The notes beneath the pieces are model-generated. The model saw only the letters and a program-made list of their open reading frames with translations. It ran no database searches and was not told the DNA's origin. From Scleroderma bovista (taxonomy: Eukaryota > Basidiomycota > Agaricomycetes > Boletales > Sclerodermataceae): a stretch of 49,747 nt of DNA. A program made the translations under genes and the position numbers. Of this stretch, positions 20,051 to 30,229 are shown piece after piece (the stretch's first letter is position 1; each line of letters starts with the position of its first letter). Location: the NCBI GenBank assembly GCA_037178675.1, contig JAYMGJ010000497.1:1-49747 (forward strand), written 5' to 3'.

Positions 20051-21121
20051 TCATCGGCAATCTACCATCGGCATAATAGAATTGTGGCATTACAAGAACG
20101 GCACAACATAAATACTGGTAATGGCTTTGCACCGATCACCGGATGCCGCAATACCTTGCCGAGAATCACAAATGTGCTGCAGTAATAGCCGTGTGGCCAT
20201 CATGCTTGCTTGTGCGGCAATGTGGGAATGACCATGCCGTGTGGTAGTGTCAGCACAGTATTGTGGAAACTGGCATTTCCCACTGACATACTGGCCTGTG
20301 GCAGCCAAGCTGTGGTGGCTGTGCGCATAAGTGCTGCAATGATAGCATTACTATCACTTACACCGTTGTCGGCACCCCCACCCATTCGGCAGTCACAGAA
20401 TGTCACCATATGTCACCAGTGTCACACGGATTCCGTGATGAGAGGTGTGACTCCACTTCAGCACTTGTGACAACTTGGGTGACAAATGAGCGTGACTGCC
20501 GTTCAACCCAGCATTTTTTGTGGTCTCAACAACTACTGCACATATATTGATCCTTCAAGCTATCAGAGTATCCGAGTGGTATAAAACAAATTTTGTACTA
20601 GTCAATTTTGTGTGTAGTTGAGCGGTGGGTGGTAAAAAACCAAAGTGCCGAATGGGTGGGGGTGCCGACAACGGTGTAAGTGATAGTAAATTAATGATGG
20701 CCATACCACAATGACCAAGATGCAGCCTTGATGCCTTTCTCAAGCTGCAGCTGTGTTAATACATGCCGCATTGATTGTTCCCCGAGAGATGGCAGTGCTA
20801 GATGAGCCGGCGCTGGCAGGCTGCTCACTTTGAAATCACTTTCTATAACTGAGGCTCCTTGTTAAACACAAGCATGTCAGATCACATGCCACGGGATAGA
20901 CAAACTCCAAAATAAGGCGACTGCAAAGCCCAATCATAATGCCAATCCGAGATCCCTTGTTATTGTGATGGGACAATGCACTGTGACAGCCAATCACAAG
21001 CAATAGAAATGTGGCCACCATGCAATATGAAATGCGGCAGTGTGGTTCATTAGCTGAATTGTCAGGACAATGATTGGTCGGACTTGTGGCTGAATTATTA
21101 ACCTATATTTTGGGGTCATAG
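20051..21121. other. interior of the 11.46-kb element, probably decayed transposase region
   Basis: I see no continuous supported frame. It lies directly upstream of the KDZ-like exon, so it probably holds the degraded earlier exons. Two similar stretches about 300 bp apart in opposite orientation (near 20345-20400 and 20640-20700, both with GTTGTCGGCACCCCCACCCA or its complement) form a loose inverted repeat. Confidence 0.35.
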
Positions 21122-21460
21122 GGATGACACTTTGGCCTGGTTTTGGACAATGGATGTGCCACGGGATACAGAGGTCAATGATTGGATGTCTGAATGTAAG
21201 ATGATTGCTCCTCATGTTAACACCGGCTGACATGTATAGTTTACCGGGTGCATTGGTTGAGGGCAAAAGCATTGCAAGACAGGTGGGACGAAGAGGTAAA
21301 ACTATTGACATGTGAAGCCACATGGACAAGACAATTTCTTTCATATAGGGAAACACTTTGGAGAGATCAGAAGGAGGAGGCTAATATGAGCGGAGAGATG
21401 GGGAGAGCATGCTATGCAGCAAAGCAATGTCAAATGTATGGTAGACTTGGTTGTGTATGA
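21122..21460 (+). pseudogene. C-terminal exons of a KDZ-like transposase
   Basis: Exon 21122-21195 codes DDTLAWFWTMDVPRDTEVNDWMSE. A 44-nt GT-AG intron (21196-21239) follows, then exon 21240-21460 with FYRVHWLRAKALQDRWDEEVKLL and FLSYRETLWRDQ, ending in TGA. Fungal KDZ transposases end with a W-(I/F)-W motif, then a basic helix of the type EWCKSRARAARWREEVLLL, then a segment before the C-terminus; the match is in order and spacing. The catalytic DDE core should lie upstream but is not recognisable, so the element cannot move by itself. The assignment is from remembered family features only. Confidence 0.5.
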
Positions 21461-21884
21461 TTGGCATTGACCATCGGCATCAAATACTGCTATATGGTAT
21501 GCAAAGAGGACATATTTGAAACAGATCATCAAGTGGCTGTTAGTGGAAAAAACAAGGTGCAACTGCAAGGTATTTATGGGGTGCATACCTTGGAATGAAT
21601 GGATGATGGAATGGGAGGGTCATGGACAGTGGCACATAGATTCGCTGGTAGCCGCAATGGCAAAGCCATGCACCAGCAGCAATTGAATGCCATGCATGAA
21701 CACCCTTCGGCCAATATGTAAATATAAATCTGCCAAGGGAAGATGTGCAAACATGGGCCTACTGGCCGTGGTCCTCGTAGTTCCACGACTGCTGGCATTG
21801 ATAACAATCAACTACTGCAGCTAGAAACCATTGTGTGCTGGTGCAACAGCTAGCTATAACATATGTGCCGTAGTTCACTGCATC
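21461..21884. other. element interior, nothing recognised
   Basis: No supported gene. It lies between the transposase remnant and the first repeat block. Confidence 0.35.
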
Positions 21885-22392
21885 AATCATGCTGTTGTGT
21901 AGCGGCGTGTCAGGATGTTTCCAGCAGCATGTGCCACAATGATGATGGTGCCGAATTGTTGATTGTGCCGGAATGTTGACTGTGCCGGAATGATGATTGT
22001 GCCGAATGGTTGATTGTGCCGCAGGGCTGACTCTGCCGCAATGTTGAGCCAGAATGGTGATTGTGCCGAACTGTTGATTGTGCTGCAGTGTTGACTCCGC
22101 CGGAATGTTGCCTGTGCTGGAGGGTTGATTGTGCCGGAGGTTTGATTGTGCCGGAGGGTTGATTGTGCTGGAGGGTTGACTGTGCCGGAGTGTTGACTGG
22201 ACCGGACTGATGATGGTGCCAAAGTGTTGATTGTGCCGATGGAGTGTTGATTGTGCCAGCCTGTCAACTGCCGGGATGTGGATCCTGCCGGAGTGTTGAC
22301 TGTGCTGCAAGGTTGATTGTGCTGGAGTATTGATTGCGCCGGCCTGTTGACTGCTGTGTATTCCATCCAGCACATGCAACTGTGCGGCACAT
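21885..22392. repeat. array of TTGATTGTGCCGGA-like units (copy 1 of the X-Y block)
   Basis: About 25 degenerate units of TTGA(T/C)TGTGCCGGA plus 2-5 bases, on the plus strand. Its left half (X, from about 21885) and right half (Y, to 22392) recur in the 23667-25640 palindrome, where one of the two is always inverted. Confidence 0.75.
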
Positions 22393-23666
22393 TGTCAAGA
22401 CCGGTTCTCCTTGACGATCTTACTAGGAGGTCCAGAGGTGCAGGGAACTAATGAGGAGGTAAGTCCAGACACTAGTAAGTGCTAGTTAGTGCGGAGAGTC
22501 AAGTCCGGGTCAAATGAATGAAGTCCGGGCACTAGAAGAGCACAGGGAGTAAGTCTGGGTTTTTGCGGAGTAAGTCCGGACCGCAGGAAAGTGGTCCGGA
22601 GTTGAGCGCAGCTTGTCCGGAGCGAAGGACATCCCAGAGGTGGGATAAGTCCTGAGAGGTCTAGCATCGAGTCTGGGACAGAGGTGGCTTTTGCCCTCGT
22701 GCAAGTAGGAGACTTGCTAGGATCGGACATAGGACAAAGGGGACGAGATAGGATGGAAGCCGGAGTTGGCCGGAGTTCAGGAGAACCAGATGGGATTAGG
22801 AGAGCATGGTGGGTAGTACAGAGTGGGGAGTATCTTAGTCAAGATTTGATCTAAGGAAACTACTAGGCCGGAGTATAGTAGTTTATATAGTAAATGAGAA
22901 CTAGGGTGAGTATATACGGTGACAAGTAAACACCTTAGTTGGGACAAGGGACAGAGCAGAAACGGACAGGAAAATAAAGCAGGTACAGGAAAATAAACCG
23001 GAGCGGGAGCAGACACAGGGAACTAGAGATACAGGGATGACGGAGGAAAAGCAGGGACAGTGAAGTAAAGGGAACTAGGTCGGAAGAGGACAGGTAAGGG
23101 TTGGAGGTGGACTTAACTAATGTTAAGTCCGGACCGATGTCCAGGACCGGAGGAAGTGGGACCGGAGGAAGTGGGACCGGAGGAAGCGGGACCGGAGGAA
23201 GTGCACGACCGGAGGAAGTGCAAGAGCGGAGGGAGTGTACGACTGGAGGAAGGGCAGAGTAGCCGGAGGAAGGTCCGGAGTTGGACATGGAAATGTCCAA
23301 GGCCATTGGTGGACCTATCAGGGCAAGTGGAGCAGAACAGGAGCTGACCTGAGCCGGAGTTGGATGTACCATCCAGAGTTGGGCTATGTTGCAGACAAGA
23401 CCAAGGGAGTGGCCGGACTGAAACTGGAGTAGCGACAAGTGGTAGGTACGGGTTCAACATGGCAGAGTTAGACCACAGATCTGTCTAGAGGAAGACAGGG
23501 GTTAGTCCTGAGGTGGAGATGGACGTAGTGACCAGAGTTGAGCTGGAGTGCAGCTATGGGGCTGGAGATGACTGGACTAGATCCAGAGTTGCATCTATGC
23601 CTAAGGAGAGGTCAGGCAGGCCAGGGTTAGACCAGAGTTGCAACTGGGAAAAGTATGGATATGACA
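22393..23666 (-). mobile_element. possible solo LTR without target duplication
   Basis: The stretch interrupts the repeat block and has a quite different, purine-rich composition on the plus strand. It begins TGTCAAGACC and ends ATATGACA, so TGTCA and TGACA mark the ends. The minus strand has TATATAAAC at about 22890. The flanks (CACAT and GGAGG) do not match, so no target duplication is seen; it may have entered by recombination. It contains a 13-15-bp tandem repeat at 23143-23262. No coding capacity recognised. Confidence 0.4.
23143..23262 (+). repeat. GGACCGGAGGAAGTG tandem repeat
   Basis: About eight units of GGACCGGAGGAAGTG and shortened variants (GCACGACCGGAGGAAGTG and similar). Confidence 0.75.
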
Positions 23667-25640
23667 GGAGGGTTGATTGTGCCAGAGGGTTGACTGTGCT
23701 GGGGTGTAGACTGGGCTGGACTGATGATGGTGCTGAAGTGTTGATTGTGCCAACAGAGTGTTGATTGTGCCGGCCTGTCAACTGCCAGGATGTGGATCCT
23801 GCCAGAGTGTTGACTGTGCTGCAAGGTTGATTGTGCCAGAGTATTGATTGCGCCAGCCTGTTGACTGCTGTGTATTCCAGCACATGCAACCGTGTGGCAC
23901 ATTCATAATTCCAGCAGATTCAACATTTTGGGACAGTTAACAGTTCGGCACAATTATAAATCTGGCATAGTCAACATTGTGGCAGAGTCAACACTGTGGC
24001 ACAATCAACCCTCTGGCACAGTCAACCGTACAGCAGAGTCAAACTGCAGCACAATCAACAGTTCGGCACAATCACCATTCTGGCTCAACATTGCGGCAGA
24101 GTCAGCCCTGTGGCACAATCAACCATTCGGCATATTCATCATTCCAGCACAGTCAACAGTTCAGCACAATCAACAATTTGGCACTATCATCATTGTGGCA
24201 CACATTGCTGGAAGCATCCTGACATGCCACTACACAACAGCATGATTGATGCTAGATTAGTTCACTCTGCCAGAATTATAATTGTGCCAAACTGTTGAAT
24301 CTGCGGAATGATAAATGTGCTGCAGAGTTACATGTGCCGGAGTACACAGCAATCGGTGATGTTCACCCCATGGATGCCACTGCCGTTGAGGCACTGCATG
24401 CCCTCACTCAGACAGAACCAGCAGAGCAAGAGAGATATGACTGCAGCTATTTCCACAGGCGGTCAATGCGAATCAAGTTGGAACCAACTGTCAACACTGA
24501 AAATGATGAGAAGCTCACAGGAGCATCAGCCTTGAGGAGAAACCATTGCTGATGAGTGGTCCATATGCACCTGCAGAAGGATTTGAAGTAGCTTGGAAGG
24601 AAGACAAGTGTGCACAGTGCAAAGAGAGAGTCTTACTGTGAAACCAGGTCGAGTGTTCGACCTGGACAGCACACAGTAAATCTCTCTCCTTGCACTGTAT
24701 ACACTTCTCTTCTTCCCCAGCTACTTTTCTTCCTTCTGCAGGTGTGTGCATATGGGCCGCTCATTCACAACAGTTTCTCAAGGCTGATGCTCCTGCAAGC
24801 TTCTCATCATTTTCAGTGTTGACAGTTGGTTCCAACTTGATCCACATTGACCACCTGCGGAAATAGCTGCGGTCACATCTCTCTTTCTCTGCTGGTTCTG
24901 TCTGAGTGAGGGCATGCGGTGCCTCAATGGCAGTGGCATCCATGGGGTGAACATCACCGATTGCTGTGTACTCCAGCACATGTAACTCTGTGGCACATTT
25001 ATCATTCCAGCAGATTCAACAGTTTGGCACAATTATAATTCTGGCAGAGTGAACTAATCTAGCATCAATCATGCTGTTGTGTAGTGGCATGTCAGGATGC
25101 TTCTGGCAACGTGTGCCACAATGATGATAGTGCTAAATTGTTGATTGTGCTGAACTGTTGACTGTGCTGGAATGATGAATATGCTGAATGGTTGATTGTG
25201 CTGCAGGGCTGGCTCTGCCACAATGTTGAGCCAGAATGGTGATTGTGCCAAACTGTTGATTGTGCCGCAGTGTTGACTCTGCCACAATGTTGACTGTGCC
25301 AGAGGGTTGATTGTGCTGCAGTGTTGACTCTGCAATGTTGACTATGCCAGAATGGTAGTTGTGCTGAAATGTTGAATCTGCTGGAATGATGAATGTGCCA
25401 CGCGGTTGCATGTGCTGGAATACACAGCAGTCAACAGGCTGGCACAATCAATACTCTGGCACAATCGACCTTGCAGCATGGTCAACACTCCAGCATGATC
25501 CACATCCCGGCAGTCAACAGGTTGGCACAATCAACACTCTGTCAGCACAATCAACCCTTCAGCACCATCATCAGTCCGGCCCAGTCAACAGTCAAGACTC
25601 CAGCACAGTCAAGACTCCAGCACCATTACCAGTCTGGCAC
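23667..25640. repeat. 2-kb palindrome, arms about 1 kb, centre near 24654
   Basis: The centre is CCAGGTCGA-gtgt-TCGACCTGG (24644-24665). Going outward, both arms carry a shared unique segment (24270-24640 and inverted 24680-25060), then block X (23900-24260 inverted; 25065-25400 direct), then block Y (23667-23890 direct; 25400-25640 inverted). A further partial copy of the unique segment lies at 25640-25830 and a copy of X-Y at 21885-22392. The arms are diverged (visibly below 100 percent), so the palindrome is not recent. Confidence 0.8.
24350..24640 (+). pseudogene. gene relic with a CxxC motif in the palindrome arm
   Basis: The unique arm segment reads like protein: AIGDVHPMDATAVEALHALT, CSYFHRRSMRIKLEPTVNTEN, LLMSGPYAPAEGFEVAWKED and KCAQCKER. 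The opposite arm has a partner reading KCIQCKERDLLC, reminiscent of the Cys-rich motif of fungal zinc-cluster proteins. Frame breaks occur in both arms. This looks like a degraded gene captured in, or belonging to, the element. Function not known. Confidence 0.35.
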
Positions 25641-26141
25641 AGTCATCATATGGACCACTCATCGGCAACAGTTTCTCCTCAAGGCTAATGCAACTCATAT
25701 GAGCTTCTCATCATTTTCAGTGTTGACAGTCAGTTCCATCTTGATGCATGTTGACCTCCCATGGGAATACCTGCAGTCACATCTTTCTTGCTCTGATGGT
25801 CATGTCTGAGTGAGGGTGTGTGTTGGGCAGTGCAAGAATGTTGATCATGCTGGAGTGTTGGCTGTGCTGGAATGATCAAGTGCCGCCCTGTTGAATGTGC
25901 CTTGCCTTTGAATATGTCACCGATCATAGACTTGACCAAGCCAGATCATTGTGATCATGCCAGAATCATGAATTTGCCGCCCCTTGAATGTGCCACACTT
26001 TGGGCACACCACATGGCACCACATCTCATTGGCACAACACACCTTCAGTTTAAATACAGCTAAAACTACTTCCAACTTGGACTACATACCATCAGAATTA
26101 CATTTTAGTACAACAAACAATCATATCAGGAAGCTAATTAT

Positions 26142-27508
26142 TCAATGTTTCACCAGTGCATTGTGGACATTATCTGGCATCACCCAATCAAGAGGCCATG
26201 GCACCCTCAACCAATGGTGAATATTATCCCTCATATAATATGCCAAACAGCACCTCTCTCTGTCAACCTCATTGACACCGTGCTGAAAGAGCCAGCTGGA
26301 AAATGCAATAACAGTGCTGGGATTGTACAATACCTGAATCCCAAGACTGGGAATGTGCAGTGCACAATCCTCATAATTACTGACACTGACTAGCATGTCA
26401 TACCAATCTGCTCGAGAGTGTGGGTCCCTGTGGAGGGGGGTGCTTCGATTGACAATTAGTGAGATATTGGTGAAGACAGTGGACCAATTTTCAAGTGCTG
26501 CCAGCATTCTGGGATCATGGCCAGTCGCCCAGTCAGTCAAGTGTTGCATGGCAAGGTGGCCGGCATCATATAGAGATGGATGAATAATGGAAAGAACACC
26601 TGCAAGTATGGCCGATGGAAGACATATATCCTTGCTCCATTGATAGCTGGTAGGACCGGCCAAAGCCTTGGACACCCCCAGAATGTCATTGGGGGTCTAG
26701 CAGAAGATCAAACAAGTGCATCATCAAAAGAAGAAGGTACTCACAGAATGGCCGAGCATGTGCCATGCCAGAGAGAATTCCAAGCACCCAAAATATCCAC
26801 ATCATCCTTGAAATACTGGTGTGTTGTATGCCATGACTGATTAGTAATACTCTCTTCCAGTGGATGTGCAAGTGGATCAATGGATGCTGTGATGTGCTCC
26901 TAGAAACAAAGGCCTCAACAGTGGACAATGAGAGTGGAATGATACCATACTTGGATGCAGGGAGCTAGAGCTCCAGGAAGATACCACAATGCAATTGTGT
27001 TGCCTTCTCCCAGAATAATGGTGGACCAGGAAAGGGTCCCAGTCAAAGAGGAAGGATGTCTATGGAGGACCCTAATCTCCTGTTGCTCATTTGTGCTGGA
27101 TTGCATTGGTCTGAGGCTTTCAGTCAACCTAATCAAGTCAATGCCACACAAAACTTCAGTGGATATCAAGGACAGGATAATAGAACTATAAAAAATCAGC
27201 TCACTCTGATTATGGTATGCCTGTGTGATGGTGGATACAATTTGGTTCATGGCTACAGTTGCGTCCACCGGCAGGGACAGAAGTGTTTCTGGGGTGGGGG
27301 AATTTAAGTCTGGGAATGCTTCATTCAGGAAGTGGCACCACATATATGATGCCATGATGTCAGACAAAGTATAGTTGGATGGCATGGCATTTGCACCAGC
27401 CATTGGACACAGGATGACTTTTGACAATGTGGGGAGTAAAAATTTTAGTGGGGGATGTGCGGCAACCTGCAGACATCTGTTTGCAAATGGCAATGCAACA
27501 CATTCCAT
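26142..27508 (-). CDS. TET/JBP-like 2OG-Fe(II) dioxygenase of the transposon
   Basis: Exons are 27508-26951 (ATG at 27508), 26899-26745 and 26696-26142 (stop at 26142), with introns of 51 and 48 nt, GT-AG. The C-terminal domain has LHRDPHSRADWYDMLVSV (HxD metal ligands), LYNPSTVIAFSSWLFQHG (distal His) and RCCLAYYMRDNIHH (Arg for 2-oxoglutarate), in the order and spacing of the double-stranded beta-helix dioxygenases that fungal TET/JBP proteins share. These oxidise 5-methylcytosine in DNA. About 422 codons is a usual length. One oddity: exon 2 ends in phase 2 while exon 3 is read from phase 0. One base appears missing in the C5 run at the start of exon 3, either a real frameshift or an assembly error. 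A divergent gene starts 170 bp away. Confidence 0.72.
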
Positions 27509-27678
27509 TCTTGGCTAGATCCACTAAACAAGGCTGATCAGCAATTGGCCGGTGCGAAACAACACATGCCTGGTTGCACAATGTGGTAATTATGCATCAG
27601 GTGACATGTGGACTGTGAGAACATTGATTGCCTGAATGTTATAAGGCTTAGGGTGAATCGGCCATCACACCATCAATC
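27509..27678. promoter_or_regulatory. 170-bp bidirectional promoter region
   Basis: It separates the two divergent ATGs at 27508 (minus) and 27679 (plus), so both genes probably share one control region. Confidence 0.45.
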
Positions 27679-28468
27679 ATGAATACCACATCCGAACTGC
27701 ACAAAACCTGCAAACTGTCCATGGTATTGCAATACGTTGGAGTCTGCTTTCAATGGTTGGTGCATGCGGTTCAACAACAGCCTGAGGGGATGCTGGCCAC
27801 AGCTGAATGGTATGCAAACGTACAAACAGAAGTTGTAAGTGGAGAATGATTACATTTGATTAACACACTCATGAGCCCCCAGGCAAATTTAGAACGTGTG
27901 CTTGCCACATGCCAGGCTATGGGTGTGAAGATGATATTGCCAATGATGGTGAGCAGGGTGCACAGAATGGTTGTACTAGAAAATCTGCCGCCGGCAAGAC
28001 TGTATGTGGCAATGCGACAGTTGAATGTCTATCATGCCAAGGCCGCTGAAGTCCAGGTTCCAAGTACGCTGCAAGCAGCAAACTCGTGGTGGGTTAATGG
28101 CCATGGCCCATGTACAGCAGGGTACAGCACGCGGCCACTGCAGGACATGGTATTGGAGGCAGAGGCATTCTTTCCGGCGGACCTGGTATGCTCCCTTATT
28201 CGTGTTGTGTTAGATACTAAAGCTTTGCCAGGTTGCCGATAGAAAGCTCACCATTCTACTCACCATTGGATATACCTCGGACGAGGCCTTGTCAAATGCA
28301 CGGTATTTCTGCGACAATATCTTGTGGAGCTCGGACAATGCCCTTAAATATCATATGGAGGTGATGCAGCATTGTGCAAAAAGGATGGAGGCCATTGAGA
28401 TGCTAACCCGTGCACCAAATGCATCGCGGCAGAAATGGGAGGAGTCTTTGGAGCGCTGCTGTAGGTAA
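27679..28468 (+). CDS. intact 3-exon gene, 231-aa protein of unknown function
   Basis: Exons are 27679-27834, 27883-28185 and 28232-28468, all phase 0. Introns are 48 nt (GTAAGT...AG) and 46 nt (GTATGC...AG with a TACTAA branch point). The start is ATG 27679 (MNTTSELHKTCKLSMVLQYV) and the stop TAA 28466-28468. The protein looks mostly alpha-helical: an N-terminal helix, LERVLATCQAMG, ARLYVAMRQLNVYHAKAAEV, then a C-terminal helical part DEALSNARYFCDNILWSS with RMEAIEML. I recognise no domain. No stop or frameshift is present although the transposase is decayed, and it shares a promoter region with the dioxygenase, so the two may work together. A donor-like GGTAAAC at the stop leaves the possibility of one more exon. 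Confidence 0.6.
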
Positions 28469-29118
28469 ACATTGTATGAATACACATATATGTTCATCAC
28501 AACAATAATTGGTTAATCAAATATTGGCCAAAGCGACACTGTGATATAATGTTGCCGACCAAAATCTGAGCTGTGGCTGCAACACCCGGCCAGGTTAACA
28601 ATAAGGCAGAAATCACACAGGGAACACATCGGCATGAATGGGAATAGTGCATGTCTCCAATACAATGGGTGCTGCAAGTTGATACCTTATGCTGGTCGTC
28701 AAGTTCGCAGCTGTGATGGCTGTAACCAATCATGGCCGGGTGGCAGTGGTGGCCACCACTATGACAAGTACAGCCACGGTATCACGGCAAACGAACAGTA
28801 TGCCGTAGCAATGCAGCCAGAGAACCAGGGATGGCCACTGCTGCCGAAGGACTGTTAGCAGCATGGCAGCCAAAGCAGCAGGGTAGCCATGGAATTGCGG
28901 CCAAGGGGCTAGAAGTAGCAGAGTAGGCCCTGCCTCCTGGAGTTCCCAAGGCATGCCGCTAAATTGGTGTCACACAATGTGTCAAGCCCATGATGGTGGC
29001 CCATGATTACATAACAGCCCCAGGTGCCGTATCATCTATAAGAGCAGGAGGCCCTGGATATAGTGTTCTCTATTCTATTATAGAGCCCAACAAATAGGAG
29101 TGAGTAGGAGGGCTGCAG
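28469..29118. other. element interior, nothing firmly recognised
   Basis: A GC-richer stretch (28560-28960) with several GCAG/GCCG-rich words resembles the sequence just inside the left TIR (19000-19120). No supported gene. Confidence 0.35.
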
Positions 29119-29690
29119 TGCCAGTGTCCCGTGCTTTGCATCAGGCCCTAAATATGGTTTGCCATTTCTATTGGCAGGCCAGAGGAATAGTGTGTTTCGG
29201 GCTTTGATCAGGCTGTAACAACAGAGTCCCTTTCTTACCAAAGGGCCATGGAACTATTGTCCCTTGCATTCCAATGGGCTGTGTGGAGACTGTACCTTTA
29301 AGGGGTGCTAGCCACAGGTGTGGTGTCCCATAACTCTGGGCAAGCCCTGGAGACAGTGTCATTTATAGTCAGTGCGCCCAGCATATGGGTTCAGTCTGAC
29401 AGGCAATGGCCATGGTATCCCATAGCATTGGGCAGGCCCTAGCAGAGGTGTTATCTAGCTATGCAGGGAAACCTTGCAAGTACATTTTAAAGTGACAAGC
29501 CATGAATGGGGTGTCCCAGAGGATTAAACAAGCCCTCAATGTGGGAACAACTATATAGTTGGGCAGGCCTGTGAATTGGCTTCCCATCGAGTGTGATGGG
29601 CCACAAGGTTGATCTCCCTGTATACCCATCAGGCCCTAGATACTATGTCCTCTATATAGATGTATCGCCGTAGATATAGTGTTAACTAAC
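29119..29690 (+). repeat. 33-bp minisatellite block, right copy
   Basis: Units of 32-34 bp start at about 29126, 29159, 29192, 29226, 29259, 29293, 29325 and 29358. The block aligns in the same orientation with 19190-19730, including shared landmarks such as CCCATAGCATT(A/G)GG and GGTGTCCCAGAG. Confidence 0.65.
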
Positions 29691-29739
29691 TACCGTTAGG
29701 CCAAGATCTGGCACGAGGAACCACTGGAACTAAATTGAT

Positions 29740-29890
29740 GCGGCCGACACATAACATCCAGCACCACATCAGTGGCACAACATCTCATCGGCACCACATC
29801 TCATCAGCACAACATCTCATCGGTTGACTGTGCCGGGATGTTGAACATGCCAGAGTGTTGACTTTGCCGCACTGTTGACCATGCCACAAT
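29740..29890. repeat. short GGCACAACATCTCATC array near the right end
   Basis: Several copies of GGCAC(A/C)ACATCTCATC are followed by inverted-type units TTGACTGTGCCGGGATG. It mirrors the motif arrays inside the left half of the element. Confidence 0.6.
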
Positions 29891-30079
29891 GCTGATTGAC
29901 CAGCTCACTATGGTGTTATTGCTGCCATCAGATTTCCACCACACTGCCTCCATTGCATACTGGCTCACTTATTCTATTGGTATGCTACTCCTCTCAGCCC
30001 AAGTATCACGACGACACCAATTTGTCCGGCTTAAGACTTTCACCCTACCCCACGATGACAACAGAGCCATGGGCCCACC

Positions 30080-30229
30080 ATTGTCACTTGGTGACAATAC
30101 TGTCAGGGGCTGACCCCTGTGATACGGAAAAGCTCTAGTCATAAGCCTCACTTCCGCCAGCCCGTGTAGCATGGCCGATTGTCATCGTCCACTGACCGTA
30201 TAACACGGCCTACCCAGGTGCATGGGCTC
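30080..30229 (-). repeat. right degenerate terminal inverted repeat of the 11.46-kb element
   Basis: Inverted counterpart of 18773-18965; the outer edge is defined by the CATCATA duplication at 30230-30236. Confidence 0.65.

Larger units (their letters stand above)
18773..30229. mobile_element. 11.46-kb KDZ-type transposon carrying a TET/JBP gene, inserted in the Plavaka gene
   Basis: CATCATA occurs at 18766-18772 and 30230-30236 as a 7-bp target duplication. The ends are degenerate TIRs: CACATAATGCACCTG inward from the left and GAGCCCATGCACCTG inward from the right, continuing with TGACAATCGGCC(G/A)TGCTAC and further with TTGTCACCAAGT, so similarity extends about 190 bp. Deleting the element and one duplicate joins HTYD to EFGINGGEPVPL of the Plavaka protein in frame. 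Inside are a TET/JBP-like gene, an unknown 231-aa gene, a KDZ-like transposase C-terminus, large palindromes and minisatellites. Basidiomycete KDZ elements are known to travel with TET/JBP genes, which supports the assignment. No intact transposase remains. Confidence 0.82.

Noticed and set aside
19697..20132. Long Cys/Gln-rich frames on both strands
   Set aside because: They are produced by translating the minisatellite in several frames; no start, intron or conserved domain supports them.
21759..22390. 206- and 167-codon His/Gln/Ser-rich frames
   Set aside because: Repeat-derived frames over the TTGATTGTGCCGGA array; open in several frames at once, which is expected from a repeat whose unit lacks stops.
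22935..23460. Pro/Ser-rich frames on the minus strand
   Set aside because: They arise from the GGACCGGAGGAAGTG tandem repeat and purine bias; no independent support.
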